A stretch of DNA of 64,000 nt, from contig NC_134529.1 of NCBI RefSeq assembly GCF_027942865.1, positions 22,670,467 through 22,734,466 on the forward strand, given 5' to 3'. This document shows, piece by piece, positions 36,501 to 47,424 of this stretch. Both the position numbers and the translations under genes were made by a program. Each line of letters opens with the position of its first letter. Position 1 is the stretch's first letter. The notes beneath the pieces were generated by a model. That model was not told the origin of the DNA, searched no databases, and worked only from the letters and a program-made list of their open reading frames with translations. Source of the DNA: Odontesthes bonariensis. Taxonomy: Eukaryota; Chordata; Actinopteri; Atheriniformes; Atherinopsidae.

Positions 36501-38778
36501 CTGCAAGAGCGTCTTGATTGCTTTACCATGGTACTTTGCCTCCCTGGCAGTCTTACTGCTTTTTCTTGGCAGAGTATTGCAGGAATAGCTGCCATCATCA
36601 TTTGACTGGGGTAAGAGGTCACTGGTGTCTGGGTAACAACTCAATGATAATGAGGAGAGGCTGGAGGACAAACTCCTCAATAGGCCTCCCGTAACCTCCT
36701 TTACCTGTATGATAGTATAATAGAGGTTTGTACAAAAGGTCAGTGATAAAGACTGACCAATAAGTTGGATGATACATTAAGATATTACACTGATGGATAA
36801 TGAGGGATAAAGCCAACCTGGAAATGCAGGATAATGTTCCAGATAAGGTTGAGAACAACAGAAGGGATGCCATCAGCAATACCAGAGGCATCAATACCAA
36901 GCAGTTTTACCTGGGAGACATCATTATTGTTACATCTTGTTACATATTACATGACAAAGTGATATCATTATATTAACAAACAGACACTCACATGTCTGTC
37001 GTCCAAGAAAGTTAGCGCCTTGGAAATGTTGTTCAGTCTGAAAATGCGATGAGAAGACGACCTAAATCTGTAAAGCTAACAAAGGAGGTTACATACAGGT
37101 TAAGAAATAGTTTAACAATTTCACTTTGTTTTGCTGAGAACGAGATAAAAAGACCGACACCGCAATTATTCATGCCAAACACATACAGGTTAAAGAATAG
37201 TTTAACAATTTCACTTTGTTTTGCTGAGAACAAGATAAAAAGACTGACACCACAATTATTCATGCCAAATACAAAGCTAAAGGCAACAAACAGCTAGCTT
37301 TGCCTTGCACAAAAGCTTTGGTAAAAAACTTGCTAGCTGGCCTTGCTAACACGAGAGGAATTTGGGGGGGTGGTACTTATTTTATTGTTCAAACTTTAAT
37401 TGTGTTTGTAGCCGTAGTTTTTGTTCGCTTTGAACAGGAACAAGATGTTGCTTTTTGCCTTCAGTCTATGCTAAAAACTGTGCTGAGCTATACTAAAATA
37501 AGCTAAGCTAACAGGTTATAGGGTTTAACCATGAGACTGTACTCAGTCTTCAATTCTATAAAGTTTTGGCCTGTTTTCTGGAATCTGTGAGTGGCACTCT
37601 GCAAGCACACTGAGTAGGGTCAGGGTATCACAGACGTAAAAAAAAAAAAACTTAGTACAGAAAATAACTTTTAACTTATTGCCAGTGCAAAGTATTCTAA
37701 ACACTTTGCTCTTAAAAAAACATTTTGGTGCTTAGCTTGTCCCTCAGCTTTGAGAAAACATACAGATTACATCCTGGAGGGGACGGGACTGGATAGTGTA
37801 GTGTAAGGTTGCCACCTTTGGGTGACCTGGGTTCAAATCCCCTGTATGAAAGGTAGTAGTCAGTAGCGGTCCTTAGGCAAGACCCCTTTACGCTACCTGC
37901 CAACTAGTGTAAGACGCTTTGGATAAAAGCGTCTGCCAAATAGATAAACATAAAGTCAGTATTTCTTTTCTTTTTAAAATGTGGATGCCATAGGCTCTAA
38001 AGTAAAAAAACATTAAACCAAACTAAAACTGTACAGAGATTGAATACATTAACTGAAATAACTATAACATATTTTACTTCTCTGTGGTATAAAATGTATC
38101 CTTTAATGTGAATCTTACTAGTTTGCACCCAGACAGCTCCTCCAGAAGGGCCATGAGTATTTTCCCGTCCTGAATGTCAGTGAACAAGTCATGGACTTCA
38201 AGTGGAGGGTCGTGCTGGGAATGAAAGAAAATGTCCTTTCTGGTCAGTTATATATTGGTAACGAATTTCTGGAGTAAACGTGAACTAGTTTGTGCCTTAC
38301 CCTCTGCAGGAACGCATTCATCCACCTGGTGAAGGTTCTCTTCTGCACTGCTTCCCTCTCATCTAGGGCAGAGAAAATAAGACCCTGGCCTTATCACAGT
38401 GATACAAAAACGTGCTCTAACCATAGGCCTATTGAACAAAATTTGTGTTGGGAAAATCTCAGATACACAATAAAATCCAAAATGAATAAATCGATTTATA
38501 TCTGTAAAATATTAGGATTCATCATTAGAAACGTTATCTTTTTATTCACTTGTATATTCCTTTGTTTTACATAAATGTCCAGGGAACAGTGCTACAGAGG
38601 AATATTTTCAACCAATGGAAAAAAACAAAACAAAGATTGAGCAATCAGATGTCACAAAGCCAGAATAACAGCATAACATAACAGTCTAGTATAAGACTAT
38701 ACCTTCAGGCTGCCCATTGTGATCACTGATCACTCCTGCTGGTTTTCTCTGAGAATCCCCGTTGTCTTGCATTCTCAT
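27506..38778 (-). CDS. clmn: Calmin: calponin-homology, tail-anchored actin-binding protein
   Basis: Minus-strand coding exons found: 38703-38778 (ATG at 38778), 38301-38362, 38119-38214, 36992-37075, 36818-36910, 36478-36704, 36156-36349, 35784-35866, 29462-30927 and the terminal exon 27506-27603. All junctions up to the long exon keep frame. Residues about 29-137 form the first calponin-homology domain, including the actin-site motif QKRTFTRWMN and DIQDGKILMALLEELSG. About 190-295 form the second (KAIKTLLQWVQ, FGKSWRSGLVFLAMIKSINP). The 489-codon exon is a charged Glu/Lys-rich linker. The terminal exon encodes FELEMLLVLWILLYCYLILP, a membrane anchor close to the C-terminus. At least one small exon between 27.6 and 29.46 kb must be missing from this model, because the phases of the last two do not fit. 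Human CLMN is expressed in brain and testis and links actin to membranes. Gene order next to the serpins and glrx5 matches human 14q32. Confidence 0.92.
31143..31578 (+). mobile_element. Solo LTR of an LTR retrotransposon (fossil)
   Basis: A 436-bp unit that begins TGTCA and ends TGACA, flanked by an identical 5-bp duplication gtgag (31138-31142 and 31579-31583). These are the hallmarks of a long terminal repeat left after recombination between two LTRs. No internal region is present. Gypsy or retrovirus-like elements both make 5-bp duplications, so the family is not settled. The unit looks whole and its duplication is perfect, suggesting moderate age. It lies in a clmn intron. Confidence 0.75.
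31743..33927 (+). mobile_element. Tc1/mariner-like transposon with a LINE inserted in it
   Basis: The left end reads tacactaccagtcaaaagtt and the right end is its inverted partner ending caaactggta, with about 200 bp of inverted repeat on each side ('gtagccaccctttgctttg' at the left, 'caaagggtggctattttgg' at the right). Between them are broken pieces of a Tc1 transposase: a helix-turn-helix start (ERTNQLSKEKRKSIITLRTK) at about 32080-32240 and RRLRESGLYG at about 32410-32440. The reading frame is destroyed. A LINE fragment (about 32696-33638) splits the 3' part: 'aaggcaaaagctcc' before it and 'gcatctctgggaactcc' after it are contiguous in intact family members. The whole lies in a clmn intron. 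Confidence 0.82.
32696..33638 (+). mobile_element. 5'-truncated L2/Rex-like LINE, RT C-terminus
   Basis: An open frame at 32828-33553 encodes the end of a non-LTR reverse transcriptase: VRNLGVMVDPLFKFDKHI, DYCNSLYIGL, RLQGVQNAAAHLLT, LHWLPVGFRVEFKILL and RAFSVAAPRLWNSLPLSVR. Upstream in a shifted frame is VQAWLKLNFLNLNKDKTEIL. The element ends with 'tgtgctatataaataaa' and a short ttgaattga tail, typical of L2/Rex-type fish LINEs. It is 5' truncated, as most such insertions are. Confidence 0.85.
34240..34320. repeat. Imperfect (TA)n/(TG)n microsatellite
   Basis: Alternating TA interrupted by ctg, tag and tgtgtg steps, in a clmn intron. Confidence 0.85.
37091..37270. repeat. 90-bp tandem duplication, two copies
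   Basis: Copy one (37091-37180) and copy two (37181-37270) both begin acatacaggtta and end catgccaaa. They differ at only a few positions, including agaaatag/aagaatag, acgagat/acaagat, gaccg/gactg and ccgc/ccac. They lie directly upstream, on the minus strand, of the clmn exon at 36992-37075, with copy one abutting the branch-point/acceptor region. Confidence 0.9.
37776..37955 (+). mobile_element. tRNA-derived SINE
   Basis: Contains an A-box-like ggatagtgtagtg, a perfect B box ggttcaaatcc (37830-37840) of a tRNA-type pol III promoter, and the common fish SINE tail 'gctttggataaaagcgtctg' followed by ccaaatagataaa. It lies in a clmn intron. Confidence 0.75.
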
Positions 38779-38779
38779 T

Positions 38780-39650
38780 CACTCTGCTCACGATCCATTG
38801 CGGGGTTAAAAAGTGAAAACAATTCAAAATGTCAGCAGTCAGAGCTGCCCTGAGGTTCCTGACAGAATAAGGTTTTAGGTGAGGCACAGAGGCTGCATCT
38901 CTTGCCCTAACACGCTGAAACCTCCCTCTGAGATGTTCTAGCACAACTCCTCCCAGGAAAACTCAATCTTGACTCCAGCCGGCAGGCTGCAGTTCAGAAA
39001 GTCTTGCATGTAGAGGTCGGAGAATGTGATGGTATCATTAAATTTTAAAAGAGAAAAAAAATGGTTACAAGCTGTGAGGTGTCATTACAGAGGCAGGAAT
39101 ATGATTATCTGAACTCTCATATTACAGATTCATTACCATAAATGATCAAATTTTGTCTGAGCATGTCCAGAGAACAAAGGAATTAGCAGACGGAGCTTAA
39201 GTTTTCTTACTTTAACATTTACAAAGCCACAGTTGCTGTTTAGAAATGATTTGAGATGGCATTAGCCAAGAATGAGCCAAAGTACAGATTTAAGCTGTTT
39301 ACACACGTGTCGCTGGAGGTTTGCTACACTGCTTTTTGTCTGGACTTTTTCTGCAGTTGCTGTCCACACATGCATTTCACAGCACAAAATATTCTGCTGC
39401 AGATACACCCTCACAGTTGAACATGTTCGAGGAGACATCTGTCTGGAGTACGCAGGAGGCGTGACGTGAGGCAAAAACTACACTGCTGTTCTGGTAAAAG
39501 TTGGTGTTGCTCTTCTGACCTGTATGTTGCTGTCAACTCACTGAAGACACGTTCAGAAAATCATATTCACACATGCATCGTGGTCCTGAAATTTTACTAG
39601 AGGTTCTGGAAACGCCGTACGTGAGAACACATCTCCTACACAATGTGTCA
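38780..39650. other. Upstream region of clmn
   Basis: The 5' untranslated part of clmn and its promoter should lie here on the minus strand. A clear TATA box or CpG island is not evident to me. The open frames present are not convincing genes. Confidence 0.4.
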
Positions 39651-39654
39651 ACCA

Positions 39655-40300
39655 GTTAATGTAAATGTAAATATAAATGTAAATGTATTTTATTCATACA
39701 GCCCTTTACAGACAATCCTTACAATGTACCAAAGTGCTTTACAACAGGTAATAAGTAAAGAGAAGAATAAGTAAAAACAATAAAAGAACACTGAAAGCAA
39801 TAAAATACAACAAAATCAAATAAGATAAAAGTGTCATCATACTACTGGTATTAAAAGCAATCCTAAATTAGTAGGTTTTCAGCCTAGATTTGAAGAGGCC
39901 CAGGTCAGAAATAAGACGCAGCTCGACGGGGAGCTTATTCCAGAGCCTGGGGGCAGCGACAGAAAAGGCTCGGTCCCCCCGGTGTTTGTATTCTGACCTG
40001 GGCACGCCCAGCAGAAACTGATCTGCTGACCTCAGAGCTCTACCAGGACTGTTAAAAGCTCAGATAAATATGATGGGGCGAGGCCGTTAAGAGCTTTAAA
40101 AAACAAACATTAAAAGTTTAAAATCAATTCTATAAAGGACAGGAAGCCAATGGAGTGAGTTAAGAACAGGAGTGATGTGCACACGTCTGTTGGTGTTGGT
40201 TAACAGACGGGCAGCAGCGTTTTGCACAAGTTGAAGGTGACTGAGGTGACATAAAGTACTTTGCAATTGTCCAAAAAGTAAAAAATCAGTTGATACACGA
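39655..40300 (-). mobile_element. L2/Rex-like LINE 3' fragment
   Basis: The minus strand encodes [18 protein letters not shown] and [18 protein letters not shown], the same RT tail as other fish LINEs, then noncoding sequence ending in aaagcactttggtacattg and a degenerate run of tttaca-type repeats (39655-39700) that forms the 3' tail. A plus-strand piece of the same family is at 52306-52470. Confidence 0.8.
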
Positions 40301-41694
40301 ATGCGAGCAAGTGGCAGTTTATCACCTGAATATGTTCTGAAGAACACGTGGACTATTTGATCCAGTATTTATCTGCAATTACCTTTCACACATGCACTTC
40401 ACAACCCGATATCTGCTGAATGTATCAACTCTATTGACGAGTAACACCAATATACAACTTTTACCATACGTTTTGCATCACAGCCTGCCTCCTGTGATGT
40501 TCCACCACACTCCCTCCCTCCTATTTTCAGCTGTGAAGGCACATCTCTAGCAGAAAATCTCCAGCTTGTGACACGTTTCTGGGAACAGCAGCTGCTCAGA
40601 GGGGTCCAGACCAAATTGTCTGCACATTGTCCAGAACATCTCAGAGCTTCACTGCTTTGCATGTTGGCTCGCCTGCTGATCTTCCATAGATTTTACGAAA
40701 AGGTTTCTTAAAATCTTTTGCAAGAAGTTCAGTGTCAATGCCGTGGTTCCAACCCAAGGAAAATCTCCACAAAGTTTTGGGACTCGTCGTCCCTCTGCTC
40801 CCAATCATCAACTGCCCAAATTAGCATTTAAAGTGTCAGTAGGAAATTCTGATCTTTGTCAAGTCTGCTAACTTATGGCCATTTAAAGTGCAGTAATTTG
40901 ACAAAATGCATTTCCTTAAAGGGATTTAAATGAAAATGGGAGGTATTTGTATTTAGCATTCATACAGTCTTTTAATTCACACATTTAGACCACAATATTC
41001 CAGAGACAAATCTTATACTTCATAACCTGTTACGCTTAACAGCTCAGGCCTCTGGTTACTTTGCATATTAACCTTTTGCATACAAAGCAAAAGATAACTG
41101 CAAAAATACCTCTAATGGTTTCTGAAACACTAAACTACCCCACAGTACACAGAGCAAATTAAATCTACTTCACCTTCATGAGCTAAAATCACCATGTTGT
41201 TCACATGTTTGTGTAACTTAATAAATAATTAAGTCCAATAAAGTGCAATTACATTTAAAGATATCCTTCTGCTGCATTAAGTTCAAGATGCTTTCACTTG
41301 TAGATATTCTAACTGTGTGGTGTTGTTGATTTAGTAAAAGGTTGAGGACTGTATTCATAAATCTGCAGGAGAAAATCAAATATTAGCAAAGGAACCTCGC
41401 TGAGGAGTGATTTAGGAGCAATGATGAGCAAAGGGACGTCAGAAACTTTTGGCTACAGATAAGTGAGGTTGCTACCTGGCTTTCACTCAGGATATTAGTG
41501 TGGTTCCCAAAACACAGCCACAGATCTATGGGGGATGGTCCAAACCTGTGTTTGATTTGGGCCACGTCTGGCCCTCACAACGCTTGCTATAACCTCTGCA
41601 CGGCCTGGTTTATGACATTTGGATGATGTTTAGGTCATATCTGACCCAAATAACTCCCAGTGCCTTGCCAAAAGCGGCCTCGTTTAAAGCCAAA

Positions 41695-41765
41695 TTAGAT
41701 TAGATTGTACTTTATTTATCCCACAACAGGGAAATTCACTTGCCACAGCAGCAAATGTGTATACC
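41695..41765 (+). repeat. Fish LINE/SINE 3'-end-like repeat
   Basis: It reads attagattagattgtacttt followed by atttatcccacaacagggaa and attcacttgccacagcagc, a widely dispersed fish repeat tail. A related copy is at 63038-63115. Confidence 0.5.
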
Positions 41766-42551
41766 ACTGGGTACTGGTGCAGAAAATGTTTGCGTTTTCA
41801 TGTGTTTTCTGGTTGTTTTTTTCCAGTGTTACGGCACCAGATGGCAGATATGAGCTAATCCATAACGAGATCTACCGCAAATATTATTCCCTCACTGGAG
41901 CTTTTCATTTGCTCACAGCAGTTGAATGTTTCTCCTTTTTTCTGTCAGACATTTCCTTTCTCTTCTCTCCTCTTTAAATTCTTCCTCAATGTCAGTTCGG
42001 TACGTAATGAGTTCCCGTACTCTCTGTGAACATCTTTACAAGGATCCAGTCTTAACTCTCTTTAAGCTTTGGGCACCATATCCTTTATGAACACAGACCC
42101 TGGAGCTTGTTTAACACTTTAATAGCAACTTTGTCCTCGGTTTAAATTATTTCTCTTTTTTAAAGGAAGGCTGTGTTAAAAAGCAGTTTTATACTAGAAA
42201 TAAGTGTGCATATAGAGCCTTCACCTCTTTGTGACCCTACACTCAACACGGTTACAAGCACAGCCGAGTCTCAGCTCTAGGTGGAGCAGTCTTTGTAAAA
42301 GTATACATCGAGAGCTTATTCAAAAATAGGTCTGAGGCCCAACGTTGTGGACTGTGGGAGAAAACATTCAAGACATTCTGTTGCTTCCAACTTTGGGAGG
42401 TCATATATTGATGTAAGCACAGCCAAGGTCACTGCAAAGACCTTTAAGTTACTTGAACGGTGATTTTAATTGAGGACGACTCAGTTATAAAATCAGGATT
42501 TTATTAGAACAGGGTGACAGTCTGGAAATGCCGACACTTAGCCTTTATTTC

Positions 42552-42655
42552 TAGGGATGCACCGATACCACGTTTTTCAAACCGAGTACAAGTACAAGTA
42601 CTTACCTTTTAGTACTTTCCAATACCGACTACTGTACCGATATGAGTACTAATCA
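42552..42655 (+). repeat. hAT-like repeat terminus
   Basis: It starts tagggatgcaccgatacca and continues with gagtacaagtacaagtactt, the terminal part of a common fish hAT family. The opposite end and the target duplication were not found, so this is a fragment or I have missed its boundary. Confidence 0.5.
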
Positions 42656-44339
42656 AGGCCATTACAGTTCTTATAATTAAACACATTTTATTTTCTCTAG
42701 GCATATTTAACCCAAATACAACTGCACTTTGTGCATTTTAGTCGTATAAAACTACTCTTAGTGCAACATATTGTTTTAGATTTTAGATGCTAGATTTTGT
42801 CCTTCCTCTTCACAGCTTTGCTGAGCATAAATTGCAGACCGCTTTAGTTTTGTCACCATCATTCACTTCGAGCATTTGCTTCCATTTCTGACATGTTTGG
42901 CCATCTGAGAAAAGAAAGTGAGAAATATGAGAATGAGTTCAGCTTTACCAGGAATTTGTCTGTACTGACATACACATTATTTTACAAATAGTTGCAAAAA
43001 AAAAAGAAAAGAAAAAGAGCTCCGTGGAGGAGAGATTTGAATCCTAACGGCATTACCTGGGTGTGTGAAGTCAGTTTTTGATCGATCCCAAATTGTCCGC
43101 ACTTTTTCCCGAACATCTCAACGGCTTTCGTTGAACAAGACAAATATGGAAATCTGGGTCTAAAATATTATTAGATAAATATTTACGAAGGGTTAAATAA
43201 AGGCAACAGCTCCTTAAAAAAAAATGTTCTGCTCCAGGAACAGAGCACAATGGTTGACATAAAACTGCAATCTTCTCCCAATGACTGAAACTACACAAGA
43301 GACAGGGGATCTTTTTGAAAACTTGCGTGTGAATTGGCAGGTGAAAGCTTTTGGTTGTAAAGAGCAGCGACTGAATAAAGTAGCATTCACAAGAGACTGG
43401 ACAGCAGTATAGGATTTAAAAAGGGATGATACTTCAAGGACAAAAACACGACCTTTGAAGTGGGTGCTATTCACTGAATCAGAGCAGTAATCAACAGGAC
43501 ATGCAGAAAGGGAGAGGGAGTACTGTGACAGTGGACAGTGTCTGACAGGAACCGCCTCTCCTGTTACAAACAATATCTGGCTGTCTGCTTTTTATCTTCC
43601 TGCCTCAAGAACGGCGAAGGCCACAGAGCCAGACCATCACCACCGTGGAAAGCAGGGGTCTGTCCAAAGAACATCGCACGTGAAACGCCAAAGCCTCCAG
43701 GAGTCACGCCTTTTCATTCTTTGAATTGCTTTCTGCAGCCTTGTTGTACCCGCATGTGATGGGCTTCACCAGGGGCAGCTTCACAAGGCTGCAAAGCACA
43801 CATGTCAACACAGGATGCGCTGGACAACGGAAAAGCCAATTCAGCAGTAAAAGAGTCCACCAGCAACGCAACTCATTTGTATTGGCAATTTTATTGAGTC
43901 GCAATATTTTCTACAAATATAGCCGACAACCGACCATTCTAACTCAAATCAAGTTAAAAAATAATAATAACCCGATCATGCTGAAGCACAAGTAACTGGA
44001 CACAGAATACAACTGTCTGGCTAAAGCCATGGACTCGGTAGTTTATGCCAATGAAACAAGAAAGTTACTATAAGATGCACTGCTTCTTGTAATAAACGGT
44101 CAAACAGGACTTCTGAGTAAACAGTTCAGTTTTTTATGTTTGGATCACATCTGTTCGCAGCTTTTTTACTGCACTCTCGACAAGGGGCCAGATGTTTCAT
44201 GTTGCTTCTGGAAGCTGTTTTGTGATGGTGGTGTCTATCCGTGTTTCCAAGAATAACCCCATGCTGAACAAGCGAGCTCCACAAAGAGCACCGAAGCAGA
44301 AACTGGCCCTGGCAGTGTTTACCACATGGCTGAACTGGT

Positions 44340-44894
44340 TTATTTCCTCCCCATTATGAAGCTCGGAGCCTCGGCGTCATCCTCAGTCTCTTTCTCCTCT
44401 TCTTCGCTGCCGTCTGAGCTGCTGTCTGCGTCATCTTTTTTGTTCTTGTCCTCCAGTTTAGCCTTCTTTGCCATCAGTTTCCTCTGCTTCAGCTTTTCCC
44501 GCTTCTTCCTGCGCTTCGCCGTTCGTTCATCGGCAGCCCGTTTGTTCTGCTCCAGCTTCTCGAGATATTCCTGGTCTTTATCTTGCACCTCTGCCATCTT
44601 GTCCAGAAAGTCCTGCCGCTGGTACTCTCTGCGGCGGAGGTGCCGGTAAACATGGAACTCCCCGCTGCCTGCACCCGCGCTGGAGCCCATCACATCACGG
44701 ACGAACTCCGGCGGAGCCCGCGGTTTCCATTCTTTTAGGCGGTCCGGAATGGGAGCAACCTTTTCGGGATTCCGCATCAACCGCTCCAACTTCAGTCGCT
44801 GTTCCTCCGCTGGAGTCTTGGGAATTATCAGAGGCTGAGACTCCTTTGCTCCGGTTTTCCCCGGTTTGTTATTCTTCTGCGTGTGCGCCGCCAT
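44340..44894 (-). CDS. prkrip1: PRKR-interacting protein 1 homologue, intronless
   Basis: A 184-codon frame uninterrupted by introns, the same length as the human protein. It contains the family's signature [20 protein letters not shown] followed by [15 protein letters not shown] Lys/Arg-rich coiled-coil helix (about residues 100-150: [20 protein letters not shown]) and an acidic Ser/Asp/Glu tail follow, ending in SFIMGRK. Human PRKRIP1 binds double-stranded RNA and PKR and is a component of the catalytic spliceosome, where its long helix bridges U2 and U6 elements. The human gene has several exons, so the single exon here suggests intron loss or a functional retrocopy. A poly(A) signal AATAAA lies on the minus strand at 43890-43895. 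It is head to head with glrx5. Confidence 0.93.
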   Translation of the reverse strand: MAAHTQKNNKPGKTGAKESQPLIIPKTPAEEQRLKLERLMRNPEKVAPIPDRLKEWKPRAPPEFVRDVMGSSAGAGSGEFHVYRHLRRREYQRQDFLDKMAEVQDKDQEYLEKLEQNKRAADERTAKRRKKREKLKQRKLMAKKAKLEDKNKKDDADSSSDGSEEEEKETEDDAEAPSFIMGRK

Positions 44895-45322
44895 CTTTCC
44901 AAAGAGTCTACTTCTTCTTCTTCCTGTTTGGACAACTCACCCCGGAAGTTCTTAATGGCAAGACTAAAGTTTTTTTTAAAGACATATATTTTATTTTTTT
45001 CTTAAGACAAAAACGGAGAAAAGCACCATTACTGTAGCTGGTGTGATGTAACATGTCTTCTCAAAATTAAATGGTCACTTTGGAGAACGTGCCTTGTGTA
45101 ACTGTTATAGTTGACGCATACAGTACATGAATCGCTCCACCAATGATGAGTCAGATTAGACTTTGTGTTGGTGCAGCTGTCCAATCAGCACCAAGATCCC
45201 GCCTCGCATGTGTGTGTGTGTGTGTTGACGAGCGACTTTAAGTCCGGCTGGAACAGAGCATAATTTATTCTCGTTTACTCCATTTGATTGTCGCAGTCGA
45301 AAATAAAAACCTATCATCGACA
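44895..45322. promoter_or_regulatory. Shared bidirectional promoter region of prkrip1 and glrx5
   Basis: Only 428 bp separate the start codons of two divergently transcribed housekeeping genes. No TATA box is obvious on either side. It contains a short (tg) run near 45210-45225. Confidence 0.6.
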
Positions 45323-46513
45323 ATGAACACTTTAATTAAGTCCACTGCCAGGTGTCTTCGGTCGGGAGCGGCGGTCTTCCTGCCTCGGCAAGCCGACGGG
45401 CGCGTGTTGTCGGCCTCGGCCCGGTTCCTGTGCTCGGCGGCGGATTTCCAGAAAGACCTTGGCGACATTGTGAAGAAGGACAAAGTGGTGGTGTTTATGA
45501 AGGGGACGCCGGTACAGCCCATGTGTGGCTTCAGCAACGCTGTGGTTCAGATCCTCCGAATGCATGGCGTGGACAACTACGCTGCCTACAACGTGTTGGA
45601 GGACCAGGACCTCAGAGAAGGTCAGTACGCTGACAACCTGAGTGGGACACGACCAACGCAACAAGTTGGCTTCTCGCACGTGAACTTACGTTACTTTAAT
45701 TTTTCTTTAGATTATATTTCATCGTGTGTTTTCTGTTTTTTTTTTTCTTTTTTTGTTTTTTTTTAAATCTTCGTCACGTCGGTATGAACATTGTTGTCTG
45801 ACAGAAGTAAATAATCAATGGTTCGTCTCTTTCGGCTTTCAAACTTACAATAGCTTTCAGTTATTTGTCAATGACTCCTCCTGGCGAGATATTGAGATTT
45901 GCCCAACGTAACATTGTTTATCAGTGTCATGCAGCAGGACCCATGGGTGTGGTGCACCATTGCTTACATCTTGCTCTCTGAGGCTGCTCAAACCTGATTT
46001 CTGGTGTTTAGCTATGACTTGTCATCACTTGCAATGTTGAGAACTACTAATTTTTTTGATCAACTACAAAACATTCCGTTCAGACATTGGAACAGATAAC
46101 GAGCTCTGTGTATTTATCTTTTTTTTTTTTTTTTTACTCCGGAAGGCCAAAAAAAACCATACATATCTCATAATACTCTATGGAATATTACATAGACTTG
46201 GACTGTATGGTTGAGCCTGATTTTGAAGTGCTTTAGAGGAACACAGAAACACCAAATATACACACACACACACACACACACACAAAGTCTCCTTTGATTT
46301 GACTTGGTCTGACATCTTGTGTTTTGTCTCTTGACACCAGGTGTCAAACTCTTCTCCAACTGGCCCACGATCCCTCAGGTGTACTTCAACGGTGAGTTTG
46401 TGGGAGGCTGCGACATCCTGCTCCAGATGCACCAGAACGGAGACCTGGTGGAGGAGCTAAAGAAGCTCGGTATTCACTCTGCACTGCTGGACGCAGAGAA
46501 AGAATCCAAGTAG
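45323..46513 (+). CDS. glrx5: Glutaredoxin 5, mitochondrial monothiol glutaredoxin
   Basis: Two coding exons, 45323-45620 and 46341-46513, join in phase to 156 residues. The first 40 or so residues ([17 protein letters not shown]...) are Arg/Ser/Ala-rich, as expected of a mitochondrial presequence. The catalytic loop is [15 protein letters not shown] with the monothiol CGFS signature. [19 protein letters not shown] carries the cis-Pro and the glutathione-binding GG-CD motif. The protein passes [2Fe-2S] clusters from the ISCU scaffold to targets; loss causes sideroblastic anaemia in humans and the zebrafish shiraz phenotype. The upstream in-frame ATG at 45284 is less likely because the 45323 start gives the usual presequence. 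A plausible poly(A) signal AATAAA is at 47417-47422, implying a 3'UTR of about 0.9 kb. Confidence 0.97.
46261..46284. repeat. (CA)n microsatellite
   Basis: Twelve CA units in the single glrx5 intron, about 55 bp before the acceptor. Confidence 0.95.
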
Positions 46514-47424
46514 AGGAGAAATATAAGCCTCAAACGGCTGACAACACAGAGGACACATTCGGCAGGTTGAGCACTCACCCACCCATCACCCCCAGTTCAC
46601 GCAAATGATCGCAGATAAATCGGCTCTCGAGGCAGCCGCTGGCAAAATTGACTCAAGAGATGATAAGTTCGCACAGATTAAGTATCTGACAGTTGAGGAC
46701 TTTAAGCCTGGGAGGAAAAAAAAACAGGATAGTGTCTTTGTTTTGCGTTTATCTTCAAAGCTTCTACAAATGTTTGTTTGATTGGAGCTTGTGGGCTGTG
46801 CAGAAATGCTGTAAGCACAGCATTGAAGTCATATCATCCACCATTTGGTGCTGAGAAAGCAGCGCACGCTGTTTTTTGTTTTTTTCCTTCTGCATCCTGT
46901 GAGTGAAAAGGAGCCAAAAACGCTAAAACCTGTAGGCCGGAAAAACTCAAAACTACTATCGGATAGATGCTGTAACAATATCGACGACGAAAGCTTTTGA
47001 TTTCTCTCACTTATCACTGCGTCCCACCGAGCAGAAATATGAATGTCTAGAACTTGTCCAGTATTTGCCGACGCTGCCAGCTCTCTTGGGACAATAATGA
47101 GGGTATGAATGAAACTGTGACATCAGGCTCCCTCCCTGTGCTTCAGTCTCCCACCCTGCCCACTGAAACCTCTGCTACCTCTGATGTTCACCCTTTCTTA
47201 TTTTCCTCGAGCCGCGCTCACTCCAAGAACAAAAGAGCCTCGGACTGACGTGACCGCACCGAGACCGAGTTCTGATCATTTACAAAGCTGCCAGGGTTAC
47301 GCCACGAAATGCTGTCGACACTCTTGAAACCTTTCCAACGCACTGCCCGTAGCCTCTTGTACACTTAGCAGGAAGAACAAAGAGGGGACGCTAACTCGTA
47401 AGATGTGTCTGCAATTAATAAACC

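Larger units (their letters stand above)
40301..43889. other. Gene-free region with repeat fragments
   Basis: No gene is supported between the LINE fragment and the 3' end of prkrip1. The region holds a short repeat pair (40606-40654 and 43087-43133), a LINE-3'-end-like patch (41695-41765) and the tip of a hAT-like repeat (42552-42655). The remaining sequence is AT-rich and unrecognised. Confidence 0.5.

Noticed and set aside
44468-45037. Plus-strand 189-codon frame over prkrip1
   Set aside because: Antisense shadow of a GC-rich coding exon; it has no homology and runs past the prkrip1 start.
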